This document shows, in pieces, positions 27,781 through 35,542 of a stretch of 64,000 nucleotides of DNA; the stretch's first letter is position 1; each line of letters starts with the position of its first letter. The notes beneath the pieces were generated by a model. The model was not told the DNA's origin, did not search any database, and worked only from the letters and a program-made list of their open reading frames with translations. The translations under genes were made by a program, and so were the position numbers. The DNA comes from an uncultured Sphingobacteriaceae bacterium (GTDB taxonomy: Bacteria > Bacteroidota > Bacteroidia > Sphingobacteriales > Sphingobacteriaceae): positions 47,506-111,505 of the forward strand of contig CAMLLO010000014.1 of assembly GCA_946480915.1 (NCBI GenBank). The letters run 5' to 3'.

Positions 27781-27933
27781 ATGGGAAATTTACTTTATTT
27801 GATCGCAGTTGTCCTGATAATTATCTGGGCTGTGAGTTTTTTCGGAGGATACGCAACAGGTGGTGTTATCCACATTTTATTAGTAATAGCAATTATTGCA
27901 GTATTGCTTCGTGTTATAAGAGGAGCAGTTTAG
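27781..27933 (+). CDS. lmo0937-family small membrane protein, 50 residues
   Basis: A short gene encoding MGNLLYLIAVVLIIIWAVSF and continuing FGGYATGGVIHILLVIAIIAVLLRVIRGAV. Two hydrophobic helices around a Gly-rich turn match the lmo0937 family of tiny membrane proteins that often respond to envelope stress. It has 137 bases of AT-rich upstream sequence and a strong terminator 29 bases after the stop. No partner is visible. Confidence 0.85.
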   Translation: MGNLLYLIAVVLIIIWAVSFFGGYATGGVIHILLVIAIIAVLLRVIRGAV

Positions 27934-27961
27934 TCCGAATTGCATAAAAACAAATAATTTT

Positions 27962-27987
27962 AATCCGGCGAAAGCCGGATTTTTTTA
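27962..27987 (+). terminator. Rho-independent terminator
   Basis: AATCCGGC-GAAA-GCCGGATT followed by T's. It ends the small membrane protein gene and abuts the convergent ispD stop. Confidence 0.88.
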
Positions 27988-28656
27988 TGTCCGATGTTGA
28001 AGGTAGAATTCTGCTATCTGCATGTCTTCAGCAAACGTGATCTTAATGTTTTTATAATCGCCTTCCGTAACAGCTATTTCAATACCTCTTTTCTCAACTA
28101 CAGAAGCATCATCGGTGAATTCCGGAGTATAATCTTGCAAATAAGCCTGTTTCAATAAACCTGATTGGAAAACCTGAGGTGTTTGCACAAGCAATATATC
28201 TTCCCTGTTTAATGCCCTGGTATGGTTACTCTCTTTTTTTCGTACCGAATCTTTGCTGGTTACAGCGGGTATAACCGCACCGGTTTGCTCTGCTAACCTG
28301 AAACTTCTTGTAATCAATTCATTTGAAACGATTGGGCGAACTGCATCGTGCACAGCAATTACGGAATCCTCTAGTATAACCTGAAGTGCATTTCTCACCG
28401 AATGGAAACGTTGCTCACCATTGTTTACCAGGGTAACCGGTATGTTGAAATTGAATTTTGCAATAAGCTCTGACCAGAGCGATTGGTATTCGGAATTTAA
28501 AACCAGAATAATTTCTGGTTTTAAATCAGAATAATAGAATGCTTCGATAGTATGCATTAGTACTGGTTTTCCTTGCAATAACAAAAATTGCTTTGGAATA
28601 TCCGACTTCATCCGGCTTCCAGAACCGCCTGCTACTATGATAGCGTAGTATTTCAT
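27985..28656 (-). CDS. ispD: 2-C-methyl-D-erythritol 4-phosphate cytidylyltransferase
   Basis: MEP-pathway step joining MEP and CTP to CDP-ME for isoprenoids. 223 residues. Motifs: IIVAGGSGSRMKSDIPKQFLLL (nucleotide site, residues 6-27), AVHDAVRPIV near 100, and RALNREDILLVQTPQVF near 145-160. Sits downstream of queA after a 69-base heptamer-repeat spacer; whether it shares the queA transcript is unclear. Confidence 0.95.
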   Translation of the reverse strand: MKYYAIIVAGGSGSRMKSDIPKQFLLLQGKPVLMHTIEAFYYSDLKPEIILVLNSEYQSLWSELIAKFNFNIPVTLVNNGEQRFHSVRNALQVILEDSVIAVHDAVRPIVSNELITRSFRLAEQTGAVIPAVTSKDSVRKKESNHTRALNREDILLVQTPQVFQSGLLKQAYLQDYTPEFTDDASVVEKRGIEIAVTEGDYKNIKITFAEDMQIAEFYLQHRT

Positions 28657-28725
28657 GTTGAGGGAGTTGTGAGTTGTAAGTTATAGGTTGTAAGCATCCT
28701 GCAACTCATAACATTCAACCTTCAA
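28657..28725. repeat. Seven-base-period repeat with inverted arms
   Basis: The whole gap between queA and ispD. On the plus strand the left arm reads in heptads such as gagttgt, gagttgt, aagttat, aggttgt; the right arm has the opposite orientation (ctgcaac, tcataac, attcaac, cttcaac). The arms can fold into an imperfect hairpin. No coding sense is seen. Confidence 0.7.
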
Positions 28726-29775
28726 CTAAATAATTAACATCGCATCACCATAGCTGTAAAAGCGATATTTTTCTTTTACTGCTACTTCGTAAGCATGCAT
28801 TACATGCTCATAGCCGCCAAAAGCACTAACCATCATCAATAAGGTTGACTCAGGTGTGTGGAAATTAGTAATCATACTATTGGCAATGCTAAAATCGTAA
28901 GGAGGAAAGATAAACTTACTGGTCCAGTCATTTGCCTGTTTCAAGGTATGGTTTGCCGAAACCGCCGATTCAATGGCCCGCATACTGGTTGTTCCGACAG
29001 CACAAATACGGCGTTTTTCTTCAATGGCTTTGTTAACGATATCCGCTGCTTTCTGCTCAATAATGAATTGCTCAGAATCCATTTTATGCTTGGTAAGATC
29101 TTCGACTTCAACGGCGCGGAAGGTTCCTAAACCCACATGAAGTGTTACTTCTGCAAATTCAACACCTTTTAATTCAAGGCGCTTCATTAATTCGCGACTA
29201 AAGTGTAAACCAGCTGTTGGAGCAGCCACCGCACCTTCGTTTTTGGCGAAGATTGTTTGGTAGCGTTCTTTATCTTCAGCCGTAGCTTTACGTTTGATAT
29301 ATTTAGGAAGGGGCGTTTCCCCTAAGATTTCAATGTTTCTGCGGAACTCTTCTTCGGTACCGTCAAAAAGGAAACGGATGGTACGTCCGCGTGAAGTTGT
29401 ATTATCCACAACCTCGGCAACAAGTAGATCATCATCCCCAAAGTATAGTTTATTTCCTACGCGAATTTTACGGGCGGGATCAACCAAAACATCCCATAAA
29501 CGTAATTCTTTATTTAGTTCACGTAGCAAAAAGACTTCGATAGTAGCCCCGGTTTTTTCTTTGTTTCCGTATAAGCGAGCCGGAAATACTTTGGTATTGT
29601 TAAGAATCATCACATCCTTATCGTCAAAATATCCCAAAATATCTTTAAATATTTTATGCTCTATAGCTCCGGTTTTCCGGTCAAGTACCATTAAACGAGC
29701 CTCATCCCTCTGATTTGCAGGGTCATGAGCAATTAAAGAGTCGGGTAAATTGAATTTAAACTGCGATAACTTCAT
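28726..29775 (-). CDS. queA: S-adenosylmethionine:tRNA ribosyltransferase-isomerase QueA
   Basis: Moves the ribosyl part of SAM to preQ1-tRNA to form epoxyqueuosine at position 34. 349 residues, full length. Motifs: [33 protein letters not shown], split as FNLPDSLIA and [22 protein letters not shown] near 190; [16 protein letters not shown] near 213. Start at ATG 29775. It lies upstream of ispD on the same strand. Confidence 0.96.
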   Translation of the reverse strand: MKLSQFKFNLPDSLIAHDPANQRDEARLMVLDRKTGAIEHKIFKDILGYFDDKDVMILNNTKVFPARLYGNKEKTGATIEVFLLRELNKELRLWDVLVDPARKIRVGNKLYFGDDDLLVAEVVDNTTSRGRTIRFLFDGTEEEFRRNIEILGETPLPKYIKRKATAEDKERYQTIFAKNEGAVAAPTAGLHFSRELMKRLELKGVEFAEVTLHVGLGTFRAVEVEDLTKHKMDSEQFIIEQKAADIVNKAIEEKRRICAVGTTSMRAIESAVSANHTLKQANDWTSKFIFPPYDFSIANSMITNFHTPESTLLMMVSAFGGYEHVMHAYEVAVKEKYRFYSYGDAMLII

Positions 29776-29883
29776 ATTAAAATTATAAAAATTTCAGGGC
29801 GCAAATTTAGTTATTTTATTCTAAATAAGGTCCTTGTTTGAGTTTTTTCTTATTCGTAGCCAGCTGCACAGAGTTTGCGGATG

Positions 29884-30858
29884 CTACAGAGATTCGATTT
29901 CTTTAAGTAGCTCGTCTTTATTAATCGGCACAACTCCAACCGACTCGCAAACCAGTCCACCGGCAAGGTTTGCTATAGCTGCGGTTGCAAATTCATCATA
30001 GCCGGCAGCAAGGCATACAGCAGTTGTTGCAATAACAGTATCTCCCGCTCCGGAAACATCAGCGATATTTCTGATATGTGCCGGTATTATATTTCTTCCC
30101 TTTTGCGAATGCATATAAACGCCATACTCAGAAAGAGTTACCATTATCATCTTTGCGCCAAGCTGATTTTGGAGGTTTTGAACTGAGTGTTCAAGCTCTT
30201 CGTGATTGCGGGGGTCAAGATCGATTTTTAAACCTTCCCGTAATTCCTTTAAATTAGGCTTGAAGAGTGTTACGCCTTTGTACTTTAAGAAATTGCGTTT
30301 TTTAGGATCAACAACTGTGATTATGTTGTTTTGATTAGCCAGGCTTACAACCTGATCGATCAGGTATTCTGAGATAACTCCTTTGTCGTAATCTTCAAAA
30401 ACAATCGCATCGATTTTTTGACTAGCTAATAATCCTGTTATTGCAGAAAGTAATTTTTCGGAATCTTGCTTTGAAATTTCTTCATCAATCTCGGCGTCAA
30501 TTCGCAGCATTTGTTGATTATGGCCGATAACTCTTGTTTTAACGGTCGTTGGTCTGCTATCTAATTGAATTATTCCAGAAGTGGATAGATGGTTTTTTCG
30601 GAGGATGTCTATAAATTCATCACCTTCTTTATCGGCACCTACAACAGCGCAAATAATAGGGACAGCACCCAGTGCCTGAATATTAAGAGCAACATTTGCG
30701 GCTCCGCCTAGTCTATTTTCTTTTTTTCGTACCGAAATGATAGGTACAGGTGCCTCCGGAGAAATGCGTTCCACACTTCCCCAGAGGTACGAGTCCATCA
30801 TGACATCGCCAATGATTAAGATACTAAGATTATTAAACTGCTGAAACAGCTTTTGCAT
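29884..30858 (-). CDS. rfaE1: D-glycero-beta-D-manno-heptose-7-phosphate kinase (RfaE domain I)
   Basis: PfkB-family kinase making heptose-1,7-bisphosphate for the lipopolysaccharide core. 324 residues, only the kinase half of HldE; the cytidylyltransferase half is absent. Visible: IIGDVMMDSYLWGSVERISPEAPVP (split IIGDVMMDSY, ERISPEAPVP), RLGGAANVALN near 50, and the ATP/catalytic Asp motif DVSGAGDTVIAT near 268-279. It starts 26 bases inside the 3' end of the aminotransferase gene, so it is probably translationally coupled. Confidence 0.93.
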   Translation of the reverse strand: MQKLFQQFNNLSILIIGDVMMDSYLWGSVERISPEAPVPIISVRKKENRLGGAANVALNIQALGAVPIICAVVGADKEGDEFIDILRKNHLSTSGIIQLDSRPTTVKTRVIGHNQQMLRIDAEIDEEISKQDSEKLLSAITGLLASQKIDAIVFEDYDKGVISEYLIDQVVSLANQNNIITVVDPKKRNFLKYKGVTLFKPNLKELREGLKIDLDPRNHEELEHSVQNLQNQLGAKMIMVTLSEYGVYMHSQKGRNIIPAHIRNIADVSGAGDTVIATTAVCLAAGYDEFATAAIANLAGGLVCESVGVVPINKDELLKEIESL

Positions 30859-32053
30859 CCTTTAACTGTCCTAGAGCATATTTAATTCTTGAAGCGGCGT
30901 CTATTAGTTTGTCTTCCGCAGCAGCATAGGATATACGTAAACCGTTCGGGTCGCCGAAAGAATCGCCGCTTACAACAGCAACATGTCCTGTGTTTAATAA
31001 ATATAGAGCCAACTCATCGCCATTTGAAATTACGGCGCCATCAGGTGCCGTTTTTCCGAAGAATGAACGCACATCGGCGAAAAAGTAAAAGGCTCCGGCC
31101 GGAACATTCACTTTTAATCCTGGTATTTCTTTTAATAAGTTATAAACCAAATCACGACGTTTTAAGAAAACCTTTTGCATTTCCTTAACGCTGTCTAAGC
31201 TTCCAAGATATGCAGCCACACCGGCATGCTGGGTAATTGAACAAGTTCCGGAAGTAACCTGACTTTGTAACTTGTCGCAAGCATCAGCAATTTCTTTATT
31301 GCTTGCAGAAAAACCTAAACGCCAGCCTGTCATCGCGTAAGCTTTAGATAAACCGTTGATGATAATTACACGGTCTTTAACACTTGGAAACTCGGCGATC
31401 GAAACATGCTCTCCAATGAAATTGATGTGTTCATATATCTCATCAGAAATTATGTAGATGTTAGGATATTTTTCAAAAACCTTAACCAAAGCAGCCAATG
31501 CATCACGGGTGTAAACCGTCCCGGTTGGATTATTTGGCGAGGAGAACATAAACATCTTGGTTTTTGGCGTAATTGCTGCCTCAAGCTGTTCTGGGGTTAT
31601 TTTAAAATCATTGTCAATTGTAGCGTTAATAAACACCGACTCGCCTTCGGCAAGTTTTACAAGTTCTGAATAAGAAACCCAGTATGGAGTTGGTATGATT
31701 ACTTCGTCTCCGGGATTTATTAAGCACAGAATAGTATTGGCTAAGGCCTGCTTAGCGCCTGTCGATACTACTATTTGATCGAAATTGTAATCTAGTTTAT
31801 TTTCGCGTTTAAGCTTCGCTGCAATAGCTTTTCTTAAATCCGGAATACCTGCTACCGGTGTGTAGTAAGAATAGTTTGCGTCAATCGCTTTCTTTGCAGC
31901 ATCCTTTACGAAATCAGGCGTAAAAAAATCTGTTTCTCCAAGGCTCAAGCTGATAACATCAACGCCTTTTGCTGCTAATTCTCTTCCGAGTTTAGCCATT
32001 TTTATGGTTGCAGACTCGGCAAGATTGTTTATTCTGTTGGATAAGATACTCAT
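30833..32053 (-). CDS. PLP-dependent aspartate aminotransferase (class I)
   Basis: 406 residues, fold-type I aminotransferase of the Ib/AspC-thermophilic group. N-terminal ISLSLGETDFFTPDFV, YTPVAGIPDLRKAIA near 65, SSPNNPTGTVY near 172-182, the PLP lysine in NGLSKAYAMTGWRLGF near 240, and the C-terminal GLRISYAAAEDKL. Probable reaction: aspartate/2-oxoglutarate transamination; prephenate or other side activity is possible. First gene of a unit with the heptose kinase. Confidence 0.93.
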   Translation of the reverse strand: MSILSNRINNLAESATIKMAKLGRELAAKGVDVISLSLGETDFFTPDFVKDAAKKAIDANYSYYTPVAGIPDLRKAIAAKLKRENKLDYNFDQIVVSTGAKQALANTILCLINPGDEVIIPTPYWVSYSELVKLAEGESVFINATIDNDFKITPEQLEAAITPKTKMFMFSSPNNPTGTVYTRDALAALVKVFEKYPNIYIISDEIYEHINFIGEHVSIAEFPSVKDRVIIINGLSKAYAMTGWRLGFSASNKEIADACDKLQSQVTSGTCSITQHAGVAAYLGSLDSVKEMQKVFLKRRDLVYNLLKEIPGLKVNVPAGAFYFFADVRSFFGKTAPDGAVISNGDELALYLLNTGHVAVVSGDSFGDPNGLRISYAAAEDKLIDAASRIKYALGQLKDAKAVSAV

Positions 32054-32058
32054 AAGCG

Positions 32059-32066
32059 CAAATATA
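32059..32066 (-). promoter_or_regulatory. -7 promoter box for the aminotransferase operon
   Basis: TATATTTG on the minus strand ends 5 bases before the ATG at 32053, so the leader would be very short or absent. Confidence 0.45.
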
Positions 32067-32140
32067 TGAAGCCTTTACAGATTGCGACATAAAAAAATAT
32101 CTTTTATCGCCATTTTCCCGTTTTTACATAACCATAGTAG

Positions 32141-32148
32141 TAAATTTG
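32141..32148 (+). promoter_or_regulatory. -7 promoter box for the CDF transporter gene
   Basis: TAAATTTG, a perfect TAnnTTTG. It overlaps the TTG at 32146 and so speaks against that codon as the CDF start. Confidence 0.45.
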
Positions 32149-32169
32149 GCCCCAGCACAGTTTGGAGTA

Positions 32170-33144
32170 GTGGAGAGACAAAAAAAAATTATAGTATTTG
32201 CCTTAGTTATGAGCTTCTTGCTAATGCTGGGGAAATTCATTGCCTATTTTATAACGTCATCAAATGCAATCTTAACCGATGCAGCCGAGAGTATTGTTAA
32301 TGTTTTAGCCAGTGCTTTCGCATTCTATAGCATTTATTTATCCGCTCAACCAAAGGATCTTAATCATCCTTATGGCCACGGTAAAGTTGAATTCTTTTCG
32401 ATGTTTGTTGAAGGATTGCTTATTTCGATGGCCGGATTGCTGATAATCCTAAAATCAACCTACAATCTATTCTTTCCGGTCGAAGTTCAATTATTATTTA
32501 ATGGTTCGATCATTATTGCGATTACTGGCTTAATGAACTTTTTTCTGGGAAGATTATTGATAAAAGAAAGCAAGGTGACGAACTCCTTAGCGCTATATGC
32601 TGACGGAAAACATCTTCTGACCGATGCCTACAGCAGTGTTGCGCTGGTTATTGGTTTGCTGATAATTCATTTTACCGGAATATTATTTCTTGATAGTTTT
32701 TTGTCCATTATCATGGGATTGTACATAATCTATAATGGATATATATTGATACGAAGATCCGTCGGTGGATTGATGGATGAATCTGATTTCAAGGTTGTAC
32801 AACACGTCATCAGTATTTTAAATGAGAACCGGCATAATGCATGGATTGACATCCATAATCTCAGAACGCAGAGCTATGGGCACGAGCTGCACATCGATTG
32901 CCATGTTACACTGCCTTATTATTATGAATTGAATAAAGTGCATGATGAAATTTCGCAGATTGACACATTAATTAATCAGAAGGGATTTGTCCGGACCGAG
33001 TTCTTTATTCATGCAGATCCATGTTTACCTCAGTGTTGCCATTATTGCAGAATGGAAGCTTGTCCGGTTAGAAGTGAAGTTCAAACCAAAGATATTGCCT
33101 GGACTCCTGAAATTGTAACAAGAAATCAAAAGCATTTTGAATAA
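32170..33144 (+). CDS. CDF-family divalent metal exporter with Cys-rich tail
   Basis: Cation diffusion facilitator: proton-coupled export of Zn2+, Co2+, Fe2+ or Mn2+. No ATG lies before the first membrane helix. GTG 32170 (VERQKKII) is my choice; TTG 32146 overlaps a -7 box. Six membrane helices (about 10-195), the metal-site motifs DAAESIVNVLAS and HPYGHGKVEFFS, and a second DGKHLLTDAYSS. The cytosolic C-terminal domain is followed by a Cys-rich tail (CLPQCCHYCRMEACP), a possible extra metal site. Monocistronic; its divergent neighbour is the aminotransferase gene. Confidence 0.9.
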   Translation: MERQKKIIVFALVMSFLLMLGKFIAYFITSSNAILTDAAESIVNVLASAFAFYSIYLSAQPKDLNHPYGHGKVEFFSMFVEGLLISMAGLLIILKSTYNLFFPVEVQLLFNGSIIIAITGLMNFFLGRLLIKESKVTNSLALYADGKHLLTDAYSSVALVIGLLIIHFTGILFLDSFLSIIMGLYIIYNGYILIRRSVGGLMDESDFKVVQHVISILNENRHNAWIDIHNLRTQSYGHELHIDCHVTLPYYYELNKVHDEISQIDTLINQKGFVRTEFFIHADPCLPQCCHYCRMEACPVRSEVQTKDIAWTPEIVTRNQKHFE

Positions 33145-33146
33145 AT

Positions 33147-33215
33147 GAGTTGTACGTTGTATGTTATAAGTTGTAAGTTTCGGACGCTTTTAAATTGTGT
33201 GTTATAAGTTAAGTT
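33147..33215. repeat. Seven-base-period repeat between CDF and nudix genes
   Basis: The 78-base gap consists largely of heptads of the form gagttgt, acgttgt, atgttat, aagttgt, aagtttc, then aaattgt, gtgttat, aagttaa. Same family as 28657-28725. Confidence 0.65.
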
Positions 33216-33222
33216 CCAGGCT

Positions 33223-33672
33223 ATGTATAAGTTCAATGTTCGTGTTTATGGATTACTGATTAATGAATGTAATCAGATTCTTATCAGCGATGAGGAAGAA
33301 TATGGCGTGCGATTCAGCAAATTTCCGGGTGGAGGATTAGAATACGGTGAAGGTTTGATTGATGCTTTAAAACGTGAATTTATCGAAGAATGCGAAATGC
33401 CGGTTGAAGTAACAGAACATTTTTACACGACCGATTTTTTCGTAAAATCAGCATTTAACGATAGCCAGATAATAAGCGTTTATTACCTGGTGAAGCCCTT
33501 ACACGAGATCAATCTGAGGTGTAAGGATATAATTTTTGATTTTGATGATGATGGAGACATTCGTCAGGCCTTCAGGTGGAGAAACTTACATGAACTGGAA
33601 TTAACAGATGTTACGTTTCCAACCGATCAGAGAATTGTAGAACTATTGAAAGAAAAATGGCAAAAAGCTTAG
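33223..33672 (+). CDS. Nudix hydrolase
   Basis: 149 residues; cleaves a nucleoside diphosphate linked to another group, substrate unknown. The nudix box GGGLEYGEGLIDALKREFIEE (residues about 32-52; key residues G, E, R-E, E-E) is present. The usual late glycine of the box is Glu here (CEM), a small deviation. It opens a tight operon: its 3' end overlaps bioA by 16 bases. In this context it might clear SAM- or CoA-related by-products, but this is only context. Confidence 0.88.
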   Translation: MYKFNVRVYGLLINECNQILISDEEEYGVRFSKFPGGGLEYGEGLIDALKREFIEECEMPVEVTEHFYTTDFFVKSAFNDSQIISVYYLVKPLHEINLRCKDIIFDFDDDGDIRQAFRWRNLHELELTDVTFPTDQRIVELLKEKWQKA

Positions 33673-34928
33673 CGGAACGTGATAAAGCAATCATCTGGCA
33701 TCCCTACACCCAGATGAAAACAGCGGCAGATCCTATTGGTATTGTTAAAGGAGAAGGAGTTTATTTAATCGATGAAACGGGAAGAAAATATATTGATGCT
33801 GTATCCTCATGGTGGGTAAACCTTCACGGACATTCACATCCGCATATTGCGAAAAGAGTGTCAGAGCAGCTGTATACTCTTGAGCATGCAATTTTTGCGG
33901 GTTTTACGCATCTCCCGGCAGTTGAATTGGCTGAAGGATTGTTAACTATTCTCCCTGCTAACCAGGCAAAAATATTTTATTCTGACAATGGATCGACGGC
34001 GGTTGAAGTTGCTTTGAAAATGTGCCTCCAGTATTGGAGCAATAAAGGTGAACCGCGTAAGAAAGTACTTGCTTTTAATAACTCTTATCACGGCGACACC
34101 TTTGGCGCCATGTCGGTAAGCGCCAGAAGTGCATTTACGGCGCCTTTCGAAAGCTTGTTGTTCGATGTCGTTTATATTGATACCCCAAATGCGGAGAATA
34201 TTGAAGATATCAAATCTCAAATATCAAATCTCAAATCTCAGATTTCCTCTTTTATATACGAACCCTTAGTGCAGGGATCGGCGGGGATGTTAATGTATGA
34301 GGCAAAATATCTGGATGAACTTTTAGATCATTGCCGACATTGTAATGTTTTTTTGATAGCCGATGAGGTAATGACAGGTTTTGGTCGAACCGGGAAGATT
34401 TTCGCTTCAGATTACCTTACAACTAAGCCTGATATCGTTTGTTTGTCGAAAGGTTTAACTGGCGGAACCATGGCTTTAGGGGTTACTTCCTGCACTCAGT
34501 CAATTTATGATGCTTTTCTTTCTGAGAATAAGTTAAAGACCTTTTTTCACGGCCATTCATTTACCGCGAATCCCATTGCATGTGCTGCTGCAGTAGCAAG
34601 TTTAGAGCTGACACTACACCCTGAAAATCTGGCGAATATTCGTCGGATTTCTGATTGTCACAGCCGATTTGCCGAAAAGATTAGCAGTCACGCTAAATTA
34701 AAAGATGTCCGTCAGACCGGAACGATTTTGGCCTTTGAGTGGGAAACAGAGGGAAATAGCTCATACTTTAGCAGTTTAAGGGATAGCTTATATTCGTACT
34801 TTTTAAAAGAAGGAATAATCCTTCGTCCCTTAGGCAATATTATTTATATTTTGCCTCCCTACTGTATTACAAACGAGCAACTGGACTTTATATATTCAAA
34901 AATAGAGGAAGCTCTTGAACTATTTTGA
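33657..34928 (+). CDS. bioA: Adenosylmethionine-8-amino-7-oxononanoate aminotransferase BioA
   Basis: PLP enzyme converting KAPA to DAPA with SAM as amino donor in biotin synthesis. 423 residues. Landmarks: IIWHPYTQMKTAADP near 12, SSWWVNLHGHSHPHIA near 50, SDNGSTAVEVALKM near 109, NSYHGDTFGAMSVSARS near 142, the PLP lysine in LSKGLTGGTMALG near 262, and HGHSFTANPIACAAA near 300. Residues about 184-198 (IKSQISNLKSQISS) are encoded by a seven-base tandem repeat, in frame. Second gene of the nudix-bioA-ferritin-like-YhhN operon. Confidence 0.95.
   Translation: MAKSLAERDKAIIWHPYTQMKTAADPIGIVKGEGVYLIDETGRKYIDAVSSWWVNLHGHSHPHIAKRVSEQLYTLEHAIFAGFTHLPAVELAEGLLTILPANQAKIFYSDNGSTAVEVALKMCLQYWSNKGEPRKKVLAFNNSYHGDTFGAMSVSARSAFTAPFESLLFDVVYIDTPNAENIEDIKSQISNLKSQISSFIYEPLVQGSAGMLMYEAKYLDELLDHCRHCNVFLIADEVMTGFGRTGKIFASDYLTTKPDIVCLSKGLTGGTMALGVTSCTQSIYDAFLSENKLKTFFHGHSFTANPIACAAAVASLELTLHPENLANIRRISDCHSRFAEKISSHAKLKDVRQTGTILAFEWETEGNSSYFSSLRDSLYSYFLKEGIILRPLGNIIYILPPYCITNEQLDFIYSKIEEALELF
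34205..34245. repeat. Seven-base tandem repeat inside bioA
   Basis: Units gatatca, aatctca, aatatca, aatctca, aatctca, then gattt. Three units equal 21 bases, so the translation repeats every seven residues (IKSQISN, LKSQISS) without breaking the frame. Confidence 0.8.
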
Positions 34929-34929
34929 T

Positions 34930-35541
34930 ATGCAATTAAACACGCTTTTCGAGAAAATTATATCTAAGCCAGAGCTACATGCAAGGCTATTAAACACTCT
35001 TTCATTAATGGAGAATACCGGGGCAAGAAAAATCTCCGCATCCGAGCATTCCACCAACGTTACACTGATAATTTTAAAACATGCAGCTGAAGAGCACCGT
35101 CATGCGTATTATTTAAAGAAACAGATTGCAAAAATTGATGAAAGGCTGTGTCCTACTTACTCTTATGAATATTTGTTGGCTCCTGCCTCAAGTCGTTTAT
35201 ATTTAAATAAGCTCGATACAGAAGTAAGTCGCTATTTAAAAACAACACTTGGTTTAAGTGGAAACGAATTAAAATTTGCGGCCTATCTTCTGGTTACTTA
35301 TGCTATTGAAGTGAGAGCCGATGAGTTATATCCTGTCTATCAGGAAGCCTTAGATTCGGCAAAAAGCAAAGTAAATGTTAAGTCCATAATTCTTGAAGAG
35401 GAAGGGCACCTTGAAGAAATGCTCAAGCAGTTAAAAGAATTTTCCGCTGATTGGGAAACACATGCGGAAAAAGCCTTGTCGATCGAATCTCAACTATTTA
35501 ATGCATGGGCCCAGGCTTTAGAAAAAGAAATTTTGAACTAG
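34930..35541 (+). CDS. Putative ferritin-like di-iron protein
   Basis: 203 residues from ATG 34930, one base after the bioA stop. Unnamed family; all-helical. It shows the ferritin-like carboxylate pattern: E55-x-x-H58 (AAEEHRHAY), E127 (YAIEVRADELYP) and E157-x-x-H160 (EEEGHLEEM), with E28 or E39 as possible first ligand. Such ExxH...E...ExxH sets bind two irons in rubrerythrin, MiaE and oxygenase-type enzymes. No signal peptide. The position between bioA and a YhhN gene in one transcript suggests an oxidative step linked to either. The di-iron call is inference; function unknown. Confidence 0.65.
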   Translation: MQLNTLFEKIISKPELHARLLNTLSLMENTGARKISASEHSTNVTLIILKHAAEEHRHAYYLKKQIAKIDERLCPTYSYEYLLAPASSRLYLNKLDTEVSRYLKTTLGLSGNELKFAAYLLVTYAIEVRADELYPVYQEALDSAKSKVNVKSIILEEEGHLEEMLKQLKEFSADWETHAEKALSIESQLFNAWAQALEKEILN

Positions 35542-35542
35542 G

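Noticed and set aside
28657..34245. CRISPR arrays from the repetitive spacers
   Set aside because: Units are 7 bases, continuous, without spacers, and no cas genes are present.
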